Source of the DNA: an uncultured Collinsella sp.
GTDB lineage: Bacteria; Actinomycetota; Coriobacteriia; Coriobacteriales; Coriobacteriaceae
Reading direction: 5' to 3'
NCBI GenBank assembly: GCA_900752545.1
Contig: CAADVS010000088.1
Coordinates: forward strand, 1 to 52,010
Length of the DNA stretch: 52,010 bases
Both the position numbers and the translations under genes were made by a program. Positions 16,101 through 24,458 of the stretch are shown piece by piece. The number at the start of each line of letters is the position of its first letter. Positions within the stretch are counted from its first letter, which is position 1. The notes under the pieces are model-generated. The model was not told the origin of the DNA, ran no database searches, and saw nothing but the letters and a program-made list of their open reading frames with translations.

Positions 16101-17075
16101 TTAGCCAAGGACGCGGGCCATACGCGTCTTGAACTCGGACAGGAAGCGCGGAGCATCCACGGTCAGTGCCACAAGCGCGCTCTTGTCCGGATCGGACAGG
16201 CGGCGCTCATCGCAGATGGTGCGACCGCGGTACTCGCCAAGCAGATCAACACGCAGATTGCAGCCGAGCGCACCCACGAGCGTGGGGTCGATCGCCACGG
16301 CAACGGCCAGCGGATCGTGCAGCGCACAACCACCCAGGTAGGGTGCGTTCATCTCGTACGAGCCAATGTAGTGCTCGACCATGCTCGCAAATGCGCAGCC
16401 CGCCATGGTGCCCGAGCCCGTCCAGCCGGCAATGTCGCGACGCGTGAGCACCACGCGATGCGTCACATCCAGACCCACCATAGTGAGCTTGCGGCCCGAA
16501 CGCAGCACGGCATCGGCCGCCTCGGGATCACTTGCCATGTTGGCCTCGGCGCCCGCGCTCACGTTTCCGGGCACGGTAAGCGCACCGCCCATCACGACCA
16601 CGCGACCGATAGACATCATCGCCGCCGCATCGCGCTCCAGGGCAAGCGCCAGGTTGGAGAGCGGGCCGGTCGCCACGTAGATCAGATCGGGACCATAGGT
16701 GCGCGCGGCATCAATCAGATAATCGACCGCCGCGTTACCGTCGGCCGACGTCGCCCCCACCGGCTCGTACGGCGACGCGGGCACGCTCCCCCCGCCAATG
16801 CCGTTCTTGCCGTGGATGAGCGTGGTGGACGCCGGCGGTGTATAGGGCTCAGTCGCCTTAATGGGACGATCGGCGCCCAGGTACACCGGAACCTCAGGGC
16901 GACCCAGCAGATCGAGCACCGCCAGGCAGTTGTGCGCCGATTGCTCGACGCGCACGTTGCCAAAACACGTGGTGATGCCCACGAGCTCCACCTCGGGGCT
17001 CGCGATGGCATAGGCCAGCGCCATCGCATCGTCCACACCCATATCCAGATCAAGGATCAGCTTCTTGATTGCCAT
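16101..17075 (-). CDS. Inosine/uridine-preferring nucleoside N-ribohydrolase
   Basis: 324 aa. The Ca2+-binding motif DxDxxxDD is at the N-terminus (D9, D11, D15, D16), with the GNVRVEQSAHN and IHGKNGIGG segments and the LIYVATGPLSNLALAL strand typical of the IunH/Rih family. The enzyme hydrolyses nucleosides to a free base and ribose. Ribokinase is encoded 30 nt upstream on the same strand, so the pair forms a salvage route from nucleoside to ribose-5-phosphate. Base preference (pyrimidine or purine) cannot be read from the sequence. Confidence 0.92.
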   Translation of the reverse strand: MAIKKLILDLDMGVDDAMALAYAIASPEVELVGITTCFGNVRVEQSAHNCLAVLDLLGRPEVPVYLGADRPIKATEPYTPPASTTLIHGKNGIGGGSVPASPYEPVGATSADGNAAVDYLIDAARTYGPDLIYVATGPLSNLALALERDAAAMMSIGRVVVMGGALTVPGNVSAGAEANMASDPEAADAVLRSGRKLTMVGLDVTHRVVLTRRDIAGWTGSGTMAGCAFASMVEHYIGSYEMNAPYLGGCALHDPLAVAVAIDPTLVGALGCNLRVDLLGEYRGRTICDERRLSDPDKSALVALTVDAPRFLSEFKTRMARVLG

Positions 17076-17105
17076 TGTTCTACTCCGCTTCTCCGTCTTT
17101 ATCGT

Positions 17106-18068
17106 TTAACCAAACCAATGTTCAACTTCGGCGCGCGTGGGAATCGATTGCTGAGCGCCCAGGCGCGACACCGTCACCGCCGAGGCGCGAGCACCCGCGG
17201 CCATGCACTCAAAGAGTGGCAAGCCCTCCAGGCGAGCCGCGGCAAGCGCACCGATAAACGTATCGCCCGCGGCCGTCGTATCGACCAACGTGTTCGAAAG
17301 TGCCGGCATGTGCAGCAGCTCACCGCCATCGCCGAGCGCAACCGAGCCGGCGCCGCCCAGCGTGATGACCGCGGCGCCGGCGCCCTTGTCGAGCAGCGCA
17401 TTGAGCGCGGCGACGCAACTCACATCATCCGTGGGCAGAATGCCCGTCAGAACCTGGCACTCGGTCTCGTTGGGACAGACCAGGTCGACCGCAGGCCAGA
17501 CCTCCGCAGGCAGCTCGCAGGCAGGCGCCGGATTAAAGACCGTATAGAACCCCAGCTCGCGAGCGCAAACAAGCGCCTCGGCCGTCGCTGCAAGGTCACA
17601 TTCGCTCTGGGCGATAAAGACGCTTCCGGCAGCCGGGGCAATCTCGCTGGCGTCGCCGTCGAGCTCATGGGCCACCAGACGCCTCAGCGCGCAGGCAACG
17701 TCCGCGCCCGCAAGCGCATGGTTGGCGCCCGGTGACAGTACGATGCGGTTGTCGCCCTCGCAGCGAATGATGGTCGCCGTTCCCGTCTCCACGTCATCGC
17801 GATGCACTACAAAGTCACAGTCCACGCCGGCGTCTTGGAGCCCCGCCACGAGCGACGCGCCGAACGCGTCGCGACCGACCGCGCCGATCATGTGCGTGCA
17901 AGCGCCCATACGCGCGGCAGCTACGGCCTGATTGGCGCCCTTGCCGCCGGCGTTGGTGATAAACCCGCTGCCGCCGACGGTCTCGCCCGCACGCGGTATG
18001 CGCTCGCACGCCACCGAAAGGTCCATGTTCATGCTGCCGAACACCGCAACGATGCCGCGATCTGCCAT
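17106..18068 (-). CDS. rbsK: Ribokinase
   Basis: A 320-aa PfkB-family sugar kinase that phosphorylates ribose to ribose-5-phosphate. The N-terminal FGSMNMDLS, the substrate-side NAGGKGANQAVAAARMGA motif and the C-terminal DTTAAGDTFIGALAA signature with its catalytic Asp are intact. Start ATG 18068 follows GAGGAGG; an extension to 18122 lacks a site and looks non-coding. It is the first gene of the rbsK-nucleosidase operon, divergent from the acyltransferase gene with a 187-bp shared upstream region. Related PfkB kinases with other substrates cannot be wholly excluded. Confidence 0.92.
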   Translation of the reverse strand: MADRGIVAVFGSMNMDLSVACERIPRAGETVGGSGFITNAGGKGANQAVAAARMGACTHMIGAVGRDAFGASLVAGLQDAGVDCDFVVHRDDVETGTATIIRCEGDNRIVLSPGANHALAGADVACALRRLVAHELDGDASEIAPAAGSVFIAQSECDLAATAEALVCARELGFYTVFNPAPACELPAEVWPAVDLVCPNETECQVLTGILPTDDVSCVAALNALLDKGAGAAVITLGGAGSVALGDGGELLHMPALSNTLVDTTAAGDTFIGALAAARLEGLPLFECMAAGARASAVTVSRLGAQQSIPTRAEVEHWFG

Positions 18069-18210
18069 GGAAACCTCCTCATCTGCGGGCCTTATGCCCA
18101 CCGCCAGCCGTCGATCGTGCACTCTCGCACCCCCTATAACTTTAGTTCACTTTGATGTGGACGCGCGCTTGAGCTTGCGCCAGCAGCAAGCATTCACAGG
18201 AGCAGGCAGC

Positions 18211-18216
18211 TACAAT
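18211..18216 (+). promoter_or_regulatory. Candidate -10 box of the acyltransferase gene
   Basis: TACAAT about 40 bp upstream of ATG 18256, in the divergent region with rbsK; no good -35 is visible. The RBS of the gene (GGATGATG) is weak. Confidence 0.35.
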
Positions 18217-18255
18217 GAAGGCGTGCTGATTATTCTCGTCATTGGATGATGTTTT

Positions 18256-20472
18256 ATGGAACAACTCTCGCAATCGGGCTCGCGCGGTCGACGCCGCACG
18301 GGCAACGAGCCGGCGCCGCACGAACGCGTGAAGGGCGAACGCCGCGCCAACGAACCGCGACGCACCGTGAGCCCCCATCGTGCTTCTGCCAACAACGCGG
18401 GCCGCGCCAACACTCCCGCCGCGGAGCAGACGCCTGCTCGCCCCAAATCCCGCTACATCCCTGCCCTTGACGGCCTGCGTACGCTCGCCGTCGTCGCGGT
18501 GGTGCTCTATCACCTTAACCTCACGTGGGCGCAGGGCGGCCTGCTTGGCGTCACGATCTTCTTTGTGCTTTCGGGCTATCTGATCACGCGCCTGCTGCTC
18601 AACGAAGTCGCCAAGACCGGTCGCATCGACCTCAAGAGCTTCTGGATTCGCCGCATCCGTCGCCTGGTCCCCGCCGTGGTAACGGTAGTGTTTGTAACCT
18701 GCGCGCTGTGCACTATCTTTAACCACGTGATGCTCACCAAGATGCGCCCCGACATCCTGCCGTCGCTGCTGTTCTTCAACAACTGGTGGCAGATTGCCCA
18801 AAACGTCTCGTACTTCAATGCTCTGGGCGACCCCTCGCCGCTCACGCACTTTTGGTCGCTTGCCATCGAGGAACAGTTCTACCTGATTTGGCCGCCACTG
18901 CTGTTTGCCATGGTATCCATGCATGTGAGCAAGCCCAACACGCGCCGCGTGGTTCTGGGCCTAGCTGCTGTCTCCGCCATCGCCATGATGGTGCTCTATA
19001 ACCCTGCCGCCGACCCCAGCCGCGTGTACTACGGCACCGACACCCGTGTGTTCTCGCTGCTGCTGGGTGCCTGGATGGCCTTTATCCCCGATCGCGACCT
19101 GGCGCCGGTGCGTCTCGCTCGTCGTTTGGGGCTCAATCGCCTAGCTGGCGCCGCCAAGCACGGCAAGAACGCCGAGGGCAAGCCTGGCGAGAAGGCCGAC
19201 GAAGCAGCCGAGACCGCCCCGGCACAGCCGAGCGCCCTCGTGCGCTTTTGGTCCTCGCCCGCATCCATCGATGTGTTGGGCCTCGTGGGTCTGGTTGGCC
19301 TTGCCGCCATGGTCGCGCTCACCAACGGCTACACCGCGTTCCAGTATCGCGGAGGCACGCTGCTGTGCTCGATCCTCACGCTCATGGTCATCGCGGCCTG
19401 CGTGCAGCCCCAGGGAATGGTTGCCCGCGCGCTGTCCGCCGAGCCGCTCGTGTGGGTTGGCAAGCGCTCGTACAGCATCTACCTGTGGCACTATCCGCTG
19501 CTGTTGCTCATGAACCCGGTCGCCAACATCAACGATACGCCGTGGTGGCAGTACATTTTGCAGGTGTTGTTGGTGGTCGCCGTGGCAGAGTGCTGCTATC
19601 GCTTTATCGAGACTCCGTTTAGGAAGGGCGCCTTTGGGCGCACCGTCGCCGAATTCCGCAATGGCACCACCACGCCCGCCAACTGGGCACGCACGCACAT
19701 CCCTGTCTGCGCAGCCTACGCTGTCGTGTTGGTCGTTGCACTGGGCGGCCTGATCTTTGTGCCCGAGACGTCTGCGCTGAGCGGCGAGGGCGCCGAAGTT
19801 CTGAACAAGGAAGCCAAGAACACCGCGCCCACCGACCAGCAGGCGGCCGACGACACCGACAAGGACAACGACGGCTTCCCCGATGGCTCCTACGATCTGC
19901 TTATGATCGGCGACTCCGTGTCGCTGCGTGCCGTAGACACCTTTGACGGCGTGTTCCCGCACAGCCATATCGATGCCGAAAAGGGCCGCCAGTTTGATGC
20001 GGGGCGCGCGACATTTGAGGGCTATATCCAGCAGAACCTTGCCGGCAAGATCGTGGTCTTTGCCCTGGGCACCAACGGCTTGGTAACCGACGACCAGATC
20101 GACGCCATCATGGCCGATGCGGGAGATAAGCGTATTGTGGTGTTTGTGAACACGCGCAGCCCGCAGCCGTGGGTTGGCTCTACCAACCAGGCCATCGCCA
20201 ACGCCGCCACGCGCTACAAGAACGTGCGCGTTATCGACTGGTACGGATACAGCGCCAACCGCAACGACCTGTTCGATGGCGATGGCACGCACCTATCGAC
20301 CACTGGCGTGACTGAGTACCTCAACTTGATCCACGACGCAGTCAAGAAGGACCTGCCCGTGCATCCCGAGGATCACGTCAACGATCCGCAGCCGGCAGCC
20401 GTCAAGTCTGCCACCGACGCACTCATCAATGCGCTTGCCTTCAAGCCGCACAAGTTGGGCACCGACAAGTAA
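18256..20472 (+). CDS. OatA-type peptidoglycan/polysaccharide O-acetyltransferase
   Basis: 738 aa. A basic cytoplasmic N-terminus (1-70) leads into an acyltransferase-3 membrane domain (PALDGLRTLAVVAVVLYHL start with conserved His; FFVLSGYLIT; FWSLAIEEQFYLIWP), about ten TM segments with a charged Ala/Lys/Glu loop near 300-325, then a final TM and an extracellular SGNH domain (540-720) with GDSVS nucleophile, GTNG and DGTHLS catalytic Asp-His. This is the fused architecture of OatA, which moves acetyl groups across the membrane onto peptidoglycan MurNAc and confers lysozyme resistance; teichoic or capsular acceptors are also possible. It is monocistronic and closed by a strong hairpin. Confidence 0.9.
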   Translation: MEQLSQSGSRGRRRTGNEPAPHERVKGERRANEPRRTVSPHRASANNAGRANTPAAEQTPARPKSRYIPALDGLRTLAVVAVVLYHLNLTWAQGGLLGVTIFFVLSGYLITRLLLNEVAKTGRIDLKSFWIRRIRRLVPAVVTVVFVTCALCTIFNHVMLTKMRPDILPSLLFFNNWWQIAQNVSYFNALGDPSPLTHFWSLAIEEQFYLIWPPLLFAMVSMHVSKPNTRRVVLGLAAVSAIAMMVLYNPAADPSRVYYGTDTRVFSLLLGAWMAFIPDRDLAPVRLARRLGLNRLAGAAKHGKNAEGKPGEKADEAAETAPAQPSALVRFWSSPASIDVLGLVGLVGLAAMVALTNGYTAFQYRGGTLLCSILTLMVIAACVQPQGMVARALSAEPLVWVGKRSYSIYLWHYPLLLLMNPVANINDTPWWQYILQVLLVVAVAECCYRFIETPFRKGAFGRTVAEFRNGTTTPANWARTHIPVCAAYAVVLVVALGGLIFVPETSALSGEGAEVLNKEAKNTAPTDQQAADDTDKDNDGFPDGSYDLLMIGDSVSLRAVDTFDGVFPHSHIDAEKGRQFDAGRATFEGYIQQNLAGKIVVFALGTNGLVTDDQIDAIMADAGDKRIVVFVNTRSPQPWVGSTNQAIANAATRYKNVRVIDWYGYSANRNDLFDGDGTHLSTTGVTEYLNLIHDAVKKDLPVHPEDHVNDPQPAAVKSATDALINALAFKPHKLGTDK

Positions 20473-20495
20473 CCTGCAGCGCAAACTTCCCACAT

Positions 20496-20533
20496 CCGGA
20501 GGGGGCGTCTGCCACGGCAGACGCCCCCTCCGG
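20496..20533 (+). terminator. Terminator-like hairpin after the acyltransferase gene
   Basis: CCGGAGGGGGCGTCTGC against GCAGACGCCCCCTCCGG, a 17-bp perfect stem with a 4-nt loop, 24 nt after the stop codon. There is no T-run, but the stem is very stable. Confidence 0.65.
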
Positions 20534-20580
20534 CAGTTAGGGACGTTCCTTATGTACCGGTACCTAGGGACACTCCTGGC
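20534..20580. repeat. REP-like fragment (CAGTTAGGGAC family)
   Basis: CAGTTAGGGACGTTCC here is shared with CAGTTAGGGAC at 32947 and 36553; TACCGGTA forms a central palindrome. The 20473-21015 gene-free stretch holds this, the two hairpin terminators and the MITE-like element at 20707. Confidence 0.5.
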
Positions 20581-20706
20581 GCAGCCAATGAAGACCTCTA
20601 CGGATGAATTCCAGGCCGCTCCGTCGCTCCAGACATCGTTTCCGCGCCTCGCGCCTGCCCCAAACAATCAAAACAAGCCCTTTTCGCCGCACCCTCAAAG
20701 GTCTGT

Positions 20707-20932
20707 GGGCAAAAAAGGGCAAATATGAGTACTGTTACCATTTTAGTAGCAGGCAAAACCACCCAAAATGACGTCCGAGCGAACCCTACAACCCCCTAAA
20801 GCAGCCAACCTGACTGGTTTAAGGCGTATTGGAGCCAATTTTAATGAACATACTATAGGTTATGTTTATTATCTTCTTGAATGTAAATGCTATTCACTTA
20901 GCAACAGTACTCATATTTGGCATTTTTTGCCC
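20707..20932. mobile_element. MITE-like element, 226 bp with ~32-bp terminal inverted repeats
   Basis: The left end 20707-20738 begins GGGCAAAAAAGGGC and continues AAATATGAGTACTGTT. The right end 20901-20932, read in reverse complement, begins GGGCAAAAAATGCC and continues with the same AAATATGAGTACTGTT. The interior is clearly more AT-rich than the neighbouring genes and has no open frame of note. Size, ends and absence of coding capacity fit a non-autonomous transposable element; no target-site duplication could be fixed by eye. Confidence 0.65.
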
Positions 20933-20962
20933 ACTGCCATATAACTAACACCCTATAGCAGA

Positions 20963-20998
20963 CAAAAACAGCCCGCAGCCCATCGCTGCGGCCTGTTT
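20963..20998 (-). terminator. Terminator of the Nramp-like transporter gene
   Basis: Minus-strand stem AAACAGGCCGCAG / CTGCGGGCTGTTT (one mismatch) followed by TTTTTG, 18 nt past the stop codon at 21016. Confidence 0.85.
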
Positions 20999-21015
20999 GG
21001 AGTCCAAAAGAGGCG

Positions 21016-22278
21016 CTAAGCGCTGTAACCCATCGCCTGCAGAACAAACATGACGACCGTGAGCACCGTAATCACACCGATAGTCGCCCAAGTGAGCACA
21101 TTCCACACGCGGCCGTTGCGGTTAGTGCCCATAATGTGACGGTCAGCGGCAATAACCACCTGGAACACCAGAACCACGGGCAGTAGCACGCCATTGATGA
21201 CCTGCGAGGTCATCATAATCTGGAACAGATCGACGCCGGGCATAAGCACCAGCACGGCAGAGATACCGATGATGGCCGTAATGATGCCGCGATAGACCGG
21301 GGCCTCGTCCCAGCTGCGGTCGGCACCGCGCTCCCAGCCAAATGCCTCGCAGATAGCGCTCGACGTAACGCCCGGCAGCACGCAGGCAGCCAAGAAGCTC
21401 GCCGCGACCAGGCCCGAGGCAAACAGTACCGTGGACCACTGACCCGCAATAGGCTCCAGCGCACGGGCAGCATCGGCAGCATCGCTAATCTGAATGCCCG
21501 CCGGGAACAACACCGTACCGGTCGTGATGATAATAAAGCCGGCAATGACATCGGCGGCAAGCGAGCCGCTCACGGTATCGATGCGCTGCAGCACGATATC
21601 GTCCTCGCCCGCGTTCTTGTCGACCACGTTGTTCTGCGCCAAGAAAATCATCCACGGCGCGATGGTGGTACCGATCGTTGCGACCACGAGCGACACGTAG
21701 CTGGGGTCATTTTGAATGTTAGGCACGACCAGGTCGACCGCGACCTCACCCCAGTTGGGGCCAGCCATAAACGCGGCGACAATATAGGTCACGAAGACGC
21801 AGCTTACCAGCAGCAGAATCTTCTCGATGCGCTGGAAACTACCCGACATGGTAAGCATCCACACCAGCAGCGCCACCAACGGCACCGAGATGCTCGCCGG
21901 CACGCCAAAGAGAGCAAGGCCGCTGGCGATACCCGCAAACTCCGAAATGGTCACAGCCGTGTTGGCGATCAACAGCGCCGCCATAGCAAGTACACTCTTG
22001 CGCACGCCAAAGCGCTCGCGGATGAGCGATGCCAGGCCCTTGCCCGTGACGCAGCCGCAGCGCGCCGCGGTCTCCTGCGTCACGATGAGCAGCACAGTCA
22101 TGACGGGAAGCATCCAGAGCATCTTGTAGCCATAGCTGGCGCCCGCACTGGAATACGTTGCAATGCCGCCGGCGTCATTGCCCGAAAGCGCCGCCAGCAG
22201 ACCGGGGCCCATAGCGCCAAAGATGGCCGCGATGGTCAACTTTTGCTTGGTGCCCGACTTTTGCTTGGTATTTTGCAC
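21016..22278 (-). CDS. Nramp-related Mg2+ transporter (NRMT-like)
   Basis: About 420 aa with 11-12 TM segments of the SLC11/Nramp fold. The TM1 motif that is DPGN in Mn/Fe Nramp proteins reads DAGG here (residues 35-38), and the TM6 MPH motif is replaced by APW in TIGTTIAPWMIF (near residue 210). From memory, loss of the TM1 Asn and of the metal-selecting TM6 Met marks the NRMT clade, shown in Eggerthella to carry Mg2+. GTG 22278 with AGGTGG upstream is chosen, 8 nt after the stop of the MgtE-like gene, so the two are one operon. Mg2+ uptake is the best reading; Mn2+ is less likely. Confidence 0.85.
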   Translation of the reverse strand: MQNTKQKSGTKQKLTIAAIFGAMGPGLLAALSGNDAGGIATYSSAGASYGYKMLWMLPVMTVLLIVTQETAARCGCVTGKGLASLIRERFGVRKSVLAMAALLIANTAVTISEFAGIASGLALFGVPASISVPLVALLVWMLTMSGSFQRIEKILLLVSCVFVTYIVAAFMAGPNWGEVAVDLVVPNIQNDPSYVSLVVATIGTTIAPWMIFLAQNNVVDKNAGEDDIVLQRIDTVSGSLAADVIAGFIIITTGTVLFPAGIQISDAADAARALEPIAGQWSTVLFASGLVAASFLAACVLPGVTSSAICEAFGWERGADRSWDEAPVYRGIITAIIGISAVLVLMPGVDLFQIMMTSQVINGVLLPVVLVFQVVIAADRHIMGTNRNGRVWNVLTWATIGVITVLTVVMFVLQAMGYSA

Positions 22279-22286
22279 GCGACCAC

Positions 22287-24131
22287 CTAGCCAATGACCG
22301 ACATGGTGAGCAGCACCGCAGCGGCGCAGTACGCTACGCACGAGATCATGACGGCAATAACGTTCATGGCGGTGCCCGACGTGTTGAGGTCATGCTCGTC
22401 ACGCCAGAACAGCACCATCAGGTAAATCACGGCGCTCATGTTGCCAACCAGGCAAATGATGGCAGCGATATTAAAGGACCCGGTAAAGAGTTGCTCCTCA
22501 AACATGGGCGCATCGGGGAACGCGGCGGTGCGCACCAGCTGGGCGCACAGGTAGGTCACGAGTGACAGAATCAGGCCCATGCCCGTGCTCTGGAAGAAGA
22601 ACCCCAGATACGGCTTGGGCTCGTCGTCGTGACCGTCATACTCCAAGAAGTAGTTCTTGACGAACGACACCATGCGCGAGGCAGCAAGCAGCACGAGCGG
22701 CATGGCGCACATGGGGAACACCACCAGATGCGCGGAGCCGAGCGCCGTCCCCAGCACCGTTGCCATGATGCACGAGGCAATGCCCCACACGACAACCCAG
22801 TACTGGCGATGCACAAACCAGCTGAGCACGTTCGTCGAGTCGTCCGACGCGCTATCGCCCGAGCCGACACCGGCGATCTGCAGGTCCTCCTGATGCTCCT
22901 CGGCGATAACGTCCATGGCGTCGTCGAAGGTCACGATGCCCAGGATATGACGGTTCTCGTCGCAGACAGGGATGGCAACCAGGTCGTACTTGGTCATCTC
23001 GTCCGTCACGTCTTCCTGGTCCTCGTCGGGCGACACGTAGACCAGGTCGCGATAGGCGAGCTGGCCCAGCGTGGCATCGCGGTCGGCCACGATCAACGTG
23101 CGCAGCGAGAGCACGCCGGTGAGCATGCCGCTCGGATCCTCGGTATAGACGTAATAGACACTCTCGAAGTCCTCATCGAGTTTGCGAATCGCCTCGATGG
23201 CATCGCCGACCGTCGCCGTGGCGGGCAGCGAGACAAACTCCGAGGTCATGATGCGGCCGGCGGTGTTGTCCTCATAGCCCAGCAGGTTACGAATCGCCTT
23301 CTCCTCCTTGACGCCCATCAGGCGCAGGAGCTTCTCGGCCTTCTCGTAATCGAGCTCGTCGATCAGGTCGGCGGCGTCGTCCGGGTCCATCATGGCCAGC
23401 ATCGACGATGCGTCCGTGTCGGACAGGCCCTCGAGCATCTCGGTCATAAGCTCGTCGTCATCGAACTCCGAGATGGCCTCGGCGGCCTGGGCAGTATCGA
23501 GCTGTGCAAACACCTGCGCACGCAGGCGCGGGTCGAGCTGCTCGATAATGTCGGCGATGTCGGCAGGGTGCAGCTCGCCGAGCGTCTTGTGCGACACCGA
23601 GAGTTGAATGTTCTTGGTCGAGCGGTCGAGCAGGTCCATGTAGGACCAAGCGATGATGTCCTCACTGAGCGGCTTGCCTAGGTGCTTCATAAAGCCTTCG
23701 ACGATATGCTCGAGCGCGGGGCTGATGGCGCGTAGCAGACCGCGGGCACCGACCTCGGCACCCAGCAGGCGCAGCTGGTTTTCGCCCGACATGGAAAACT
23801 TGATGTCGTTTACGCGCACGACCTTCATGCCCTGCGTGTCGACAATCTGTTTGTTGAGCACGTCGCGGGCAAGCAAGAGTTCGGTCGGCTGCAGGTACGA
23901 AAAACGGATTTCGGTGGCCGACGTCTTAAGGTGTACACCCGTCTCGTCGATACGGTCGACCCATTTGCGCCAGCTAATCATAAACGGCGTCTTGCCGGGT
24001 CCGCGGAACGCGAGCGACGTCACGTGCGGAAAAACTTCGCCGGTAGCAATACCAAAATCGTTGACCACGCCGAGCTTTTCGCCGTCGACGTCCAAGACCG
24101 GCAATTTGAGCATCTCACTCAGATAATTCAA
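22287..24131 (-). CDS. MgtE-N/CBS membrane protein with N-terminal PRC-like domains
   Basis: 614 aa. Residues 1-125 hold two PRC-barrel-like units (KLPVLDVDGEKLGVVND). Then come an MgtE_N helical superhelix (about 150-275, LHPADIADIIEQLDPRLRAQVFAQLD), a CBS pair (about 285-405) and five TM segments (about 430-614). MgtE_N and CBS together form the Mg2+-sensing plug of MgtE channels. The membrane part has the right number of helices but lacks the GGNxGxQ-type pore signature of true MgtE, so it may be a Mg2+-responsive regulator of the transporter encoded 8 nt downstream rather than a channel. TTG 24131 follows GGGGAG; ATG 24113 is an alternative. Confidence 0.8.
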   Translation of the reverse strand: MNYLSEMLKLPVLDVDGEKLGVVNDFGIATGEVFPHVTSLAFRGPGKTPFMISWRKWVDRIDETGVHLKTSATEIRFSYLQPTELLLARDVLNKQIVDTQGMKVVRVNDIKFSMSGENQLRLLGAEVGARGLLRAISPALEHIVEGFMKHLGKPLSEDIIAWSYMDLLDRSTKNIQLSVSHKTLGELHPADIADIIEQLDPRLRAQVFAQLDTAQAAEAISEFDDDELMTEMLEGLSDTDASSMLAMMDPDDAADLIDELDYEKAEKLLRLMGVKEEKAIRNLLGYEDNTAGRIMTSEFVSLPATATVGDAIEAIRKLDEDFESVYYVYTEDPSGMLTGVLSLRTLIVADRDATLGQLAYRDLVYVSPDEDQEDVTDEMTKYDLVAIPVCDENRHILGIVTFDDAMDVIAEEHQEDLQIAGVGSGDSASDDSTNVLSWFVHRQYWVVVWGIASCIMATVLGTALGSAHLVVFPMCAMPLVLLAASRMVSFVKNYFLEYDGHDDEPKPYLGFFFQSTGMGLILSLVTYLCAQLVRTAAFPDAPMFEEQLFTGSFNIAAIICLVGNMSAVIYLMVLFWRDEHDLNTSGTAMNVIAVMISCVAYCAAAVLLTMSVIG

Positions 24132-24147
24132 TGGTGCTCCCCATCAT
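24115..24147 (-). CDS. Possible 10-codon leader peptide overlapping the MgtE-like start
   Basis: ATG 24147, preceded by GGAGG, opens a frame encoding MMGSTIELSE that ends in TGA one base before the ATG at 24113 and overlaps the TTG start in another frame. It has a better Shine-Dalgarno than the main gene, so it could couple or attenuate translation. Whether it is made is unknown. Confidence 0.35.
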   Translation of the reverse strand: MMGSTIELSE

Positions 24148-24154
24148 TATTCCT

Positions 24155-24183
24155 CCGGACGCGGCCGCGCGTGCGGCGTCCGG
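24155..24183 (-). promoter_or_regulatory. Leader hairpin abutting the RBS of the Mg2+ operon
   Basis: CCGGACGC/GCGTCCGG plus inner GC pairs; on the minus strand the 3' arm runs directly into GGAGG. A second hairpin (24238-24269, GTGCA/TGCAT arms with CCCC/GGGG) lies further upstream. Together they make a structured leader in 24132-24458. No M-box or ykkC consensus was recognised. Confidence 0.4.
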
Positions 24184-24421
24184 GGGCTTCTGGATATGTA
24201 TACGCATGCGCGGGCGGCACGCCGCTCGACGCTTACACCCCGTGCATGCGCAAAAGCACCTGCATGGGGTCATCGACTGTATGGTCGAGGTTTGGATTTC
24301 ACCTGTAACCTTTCTCTTGACCCTCATTAACCGCAGTAACTATAGCATCAGCTTCGCCCTGCGGCATCGAATTTATGCGCTGCACATTGCAGGCATACCA
24401 AACGCTGACGCATCCGTGACA

Positions 24422-24450
24422 TAGTCATTGGGGACGTTCTTAAATGACTA
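24422..24450. repeat. REP-like palindrome (CGTCCCCAATGA family)
   Basis: TAGTCAT/ATGACTA arms enclose the GGGGACGTTCTTAA core, just past the 3' end of the NodB-like gene. Same family as 2733, 32889 and 36494. Confidence 0.7.
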
Positions 24451-24458
24451 CCCGATAA

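Noticed and set aside
24132..24420. An M-box (ykoK) riboswitch before the Mg2+ operon
   Set aside because: The region is structured but the conserved M-box strings were not found on the minus strand; a covariance-model search would be decisive.
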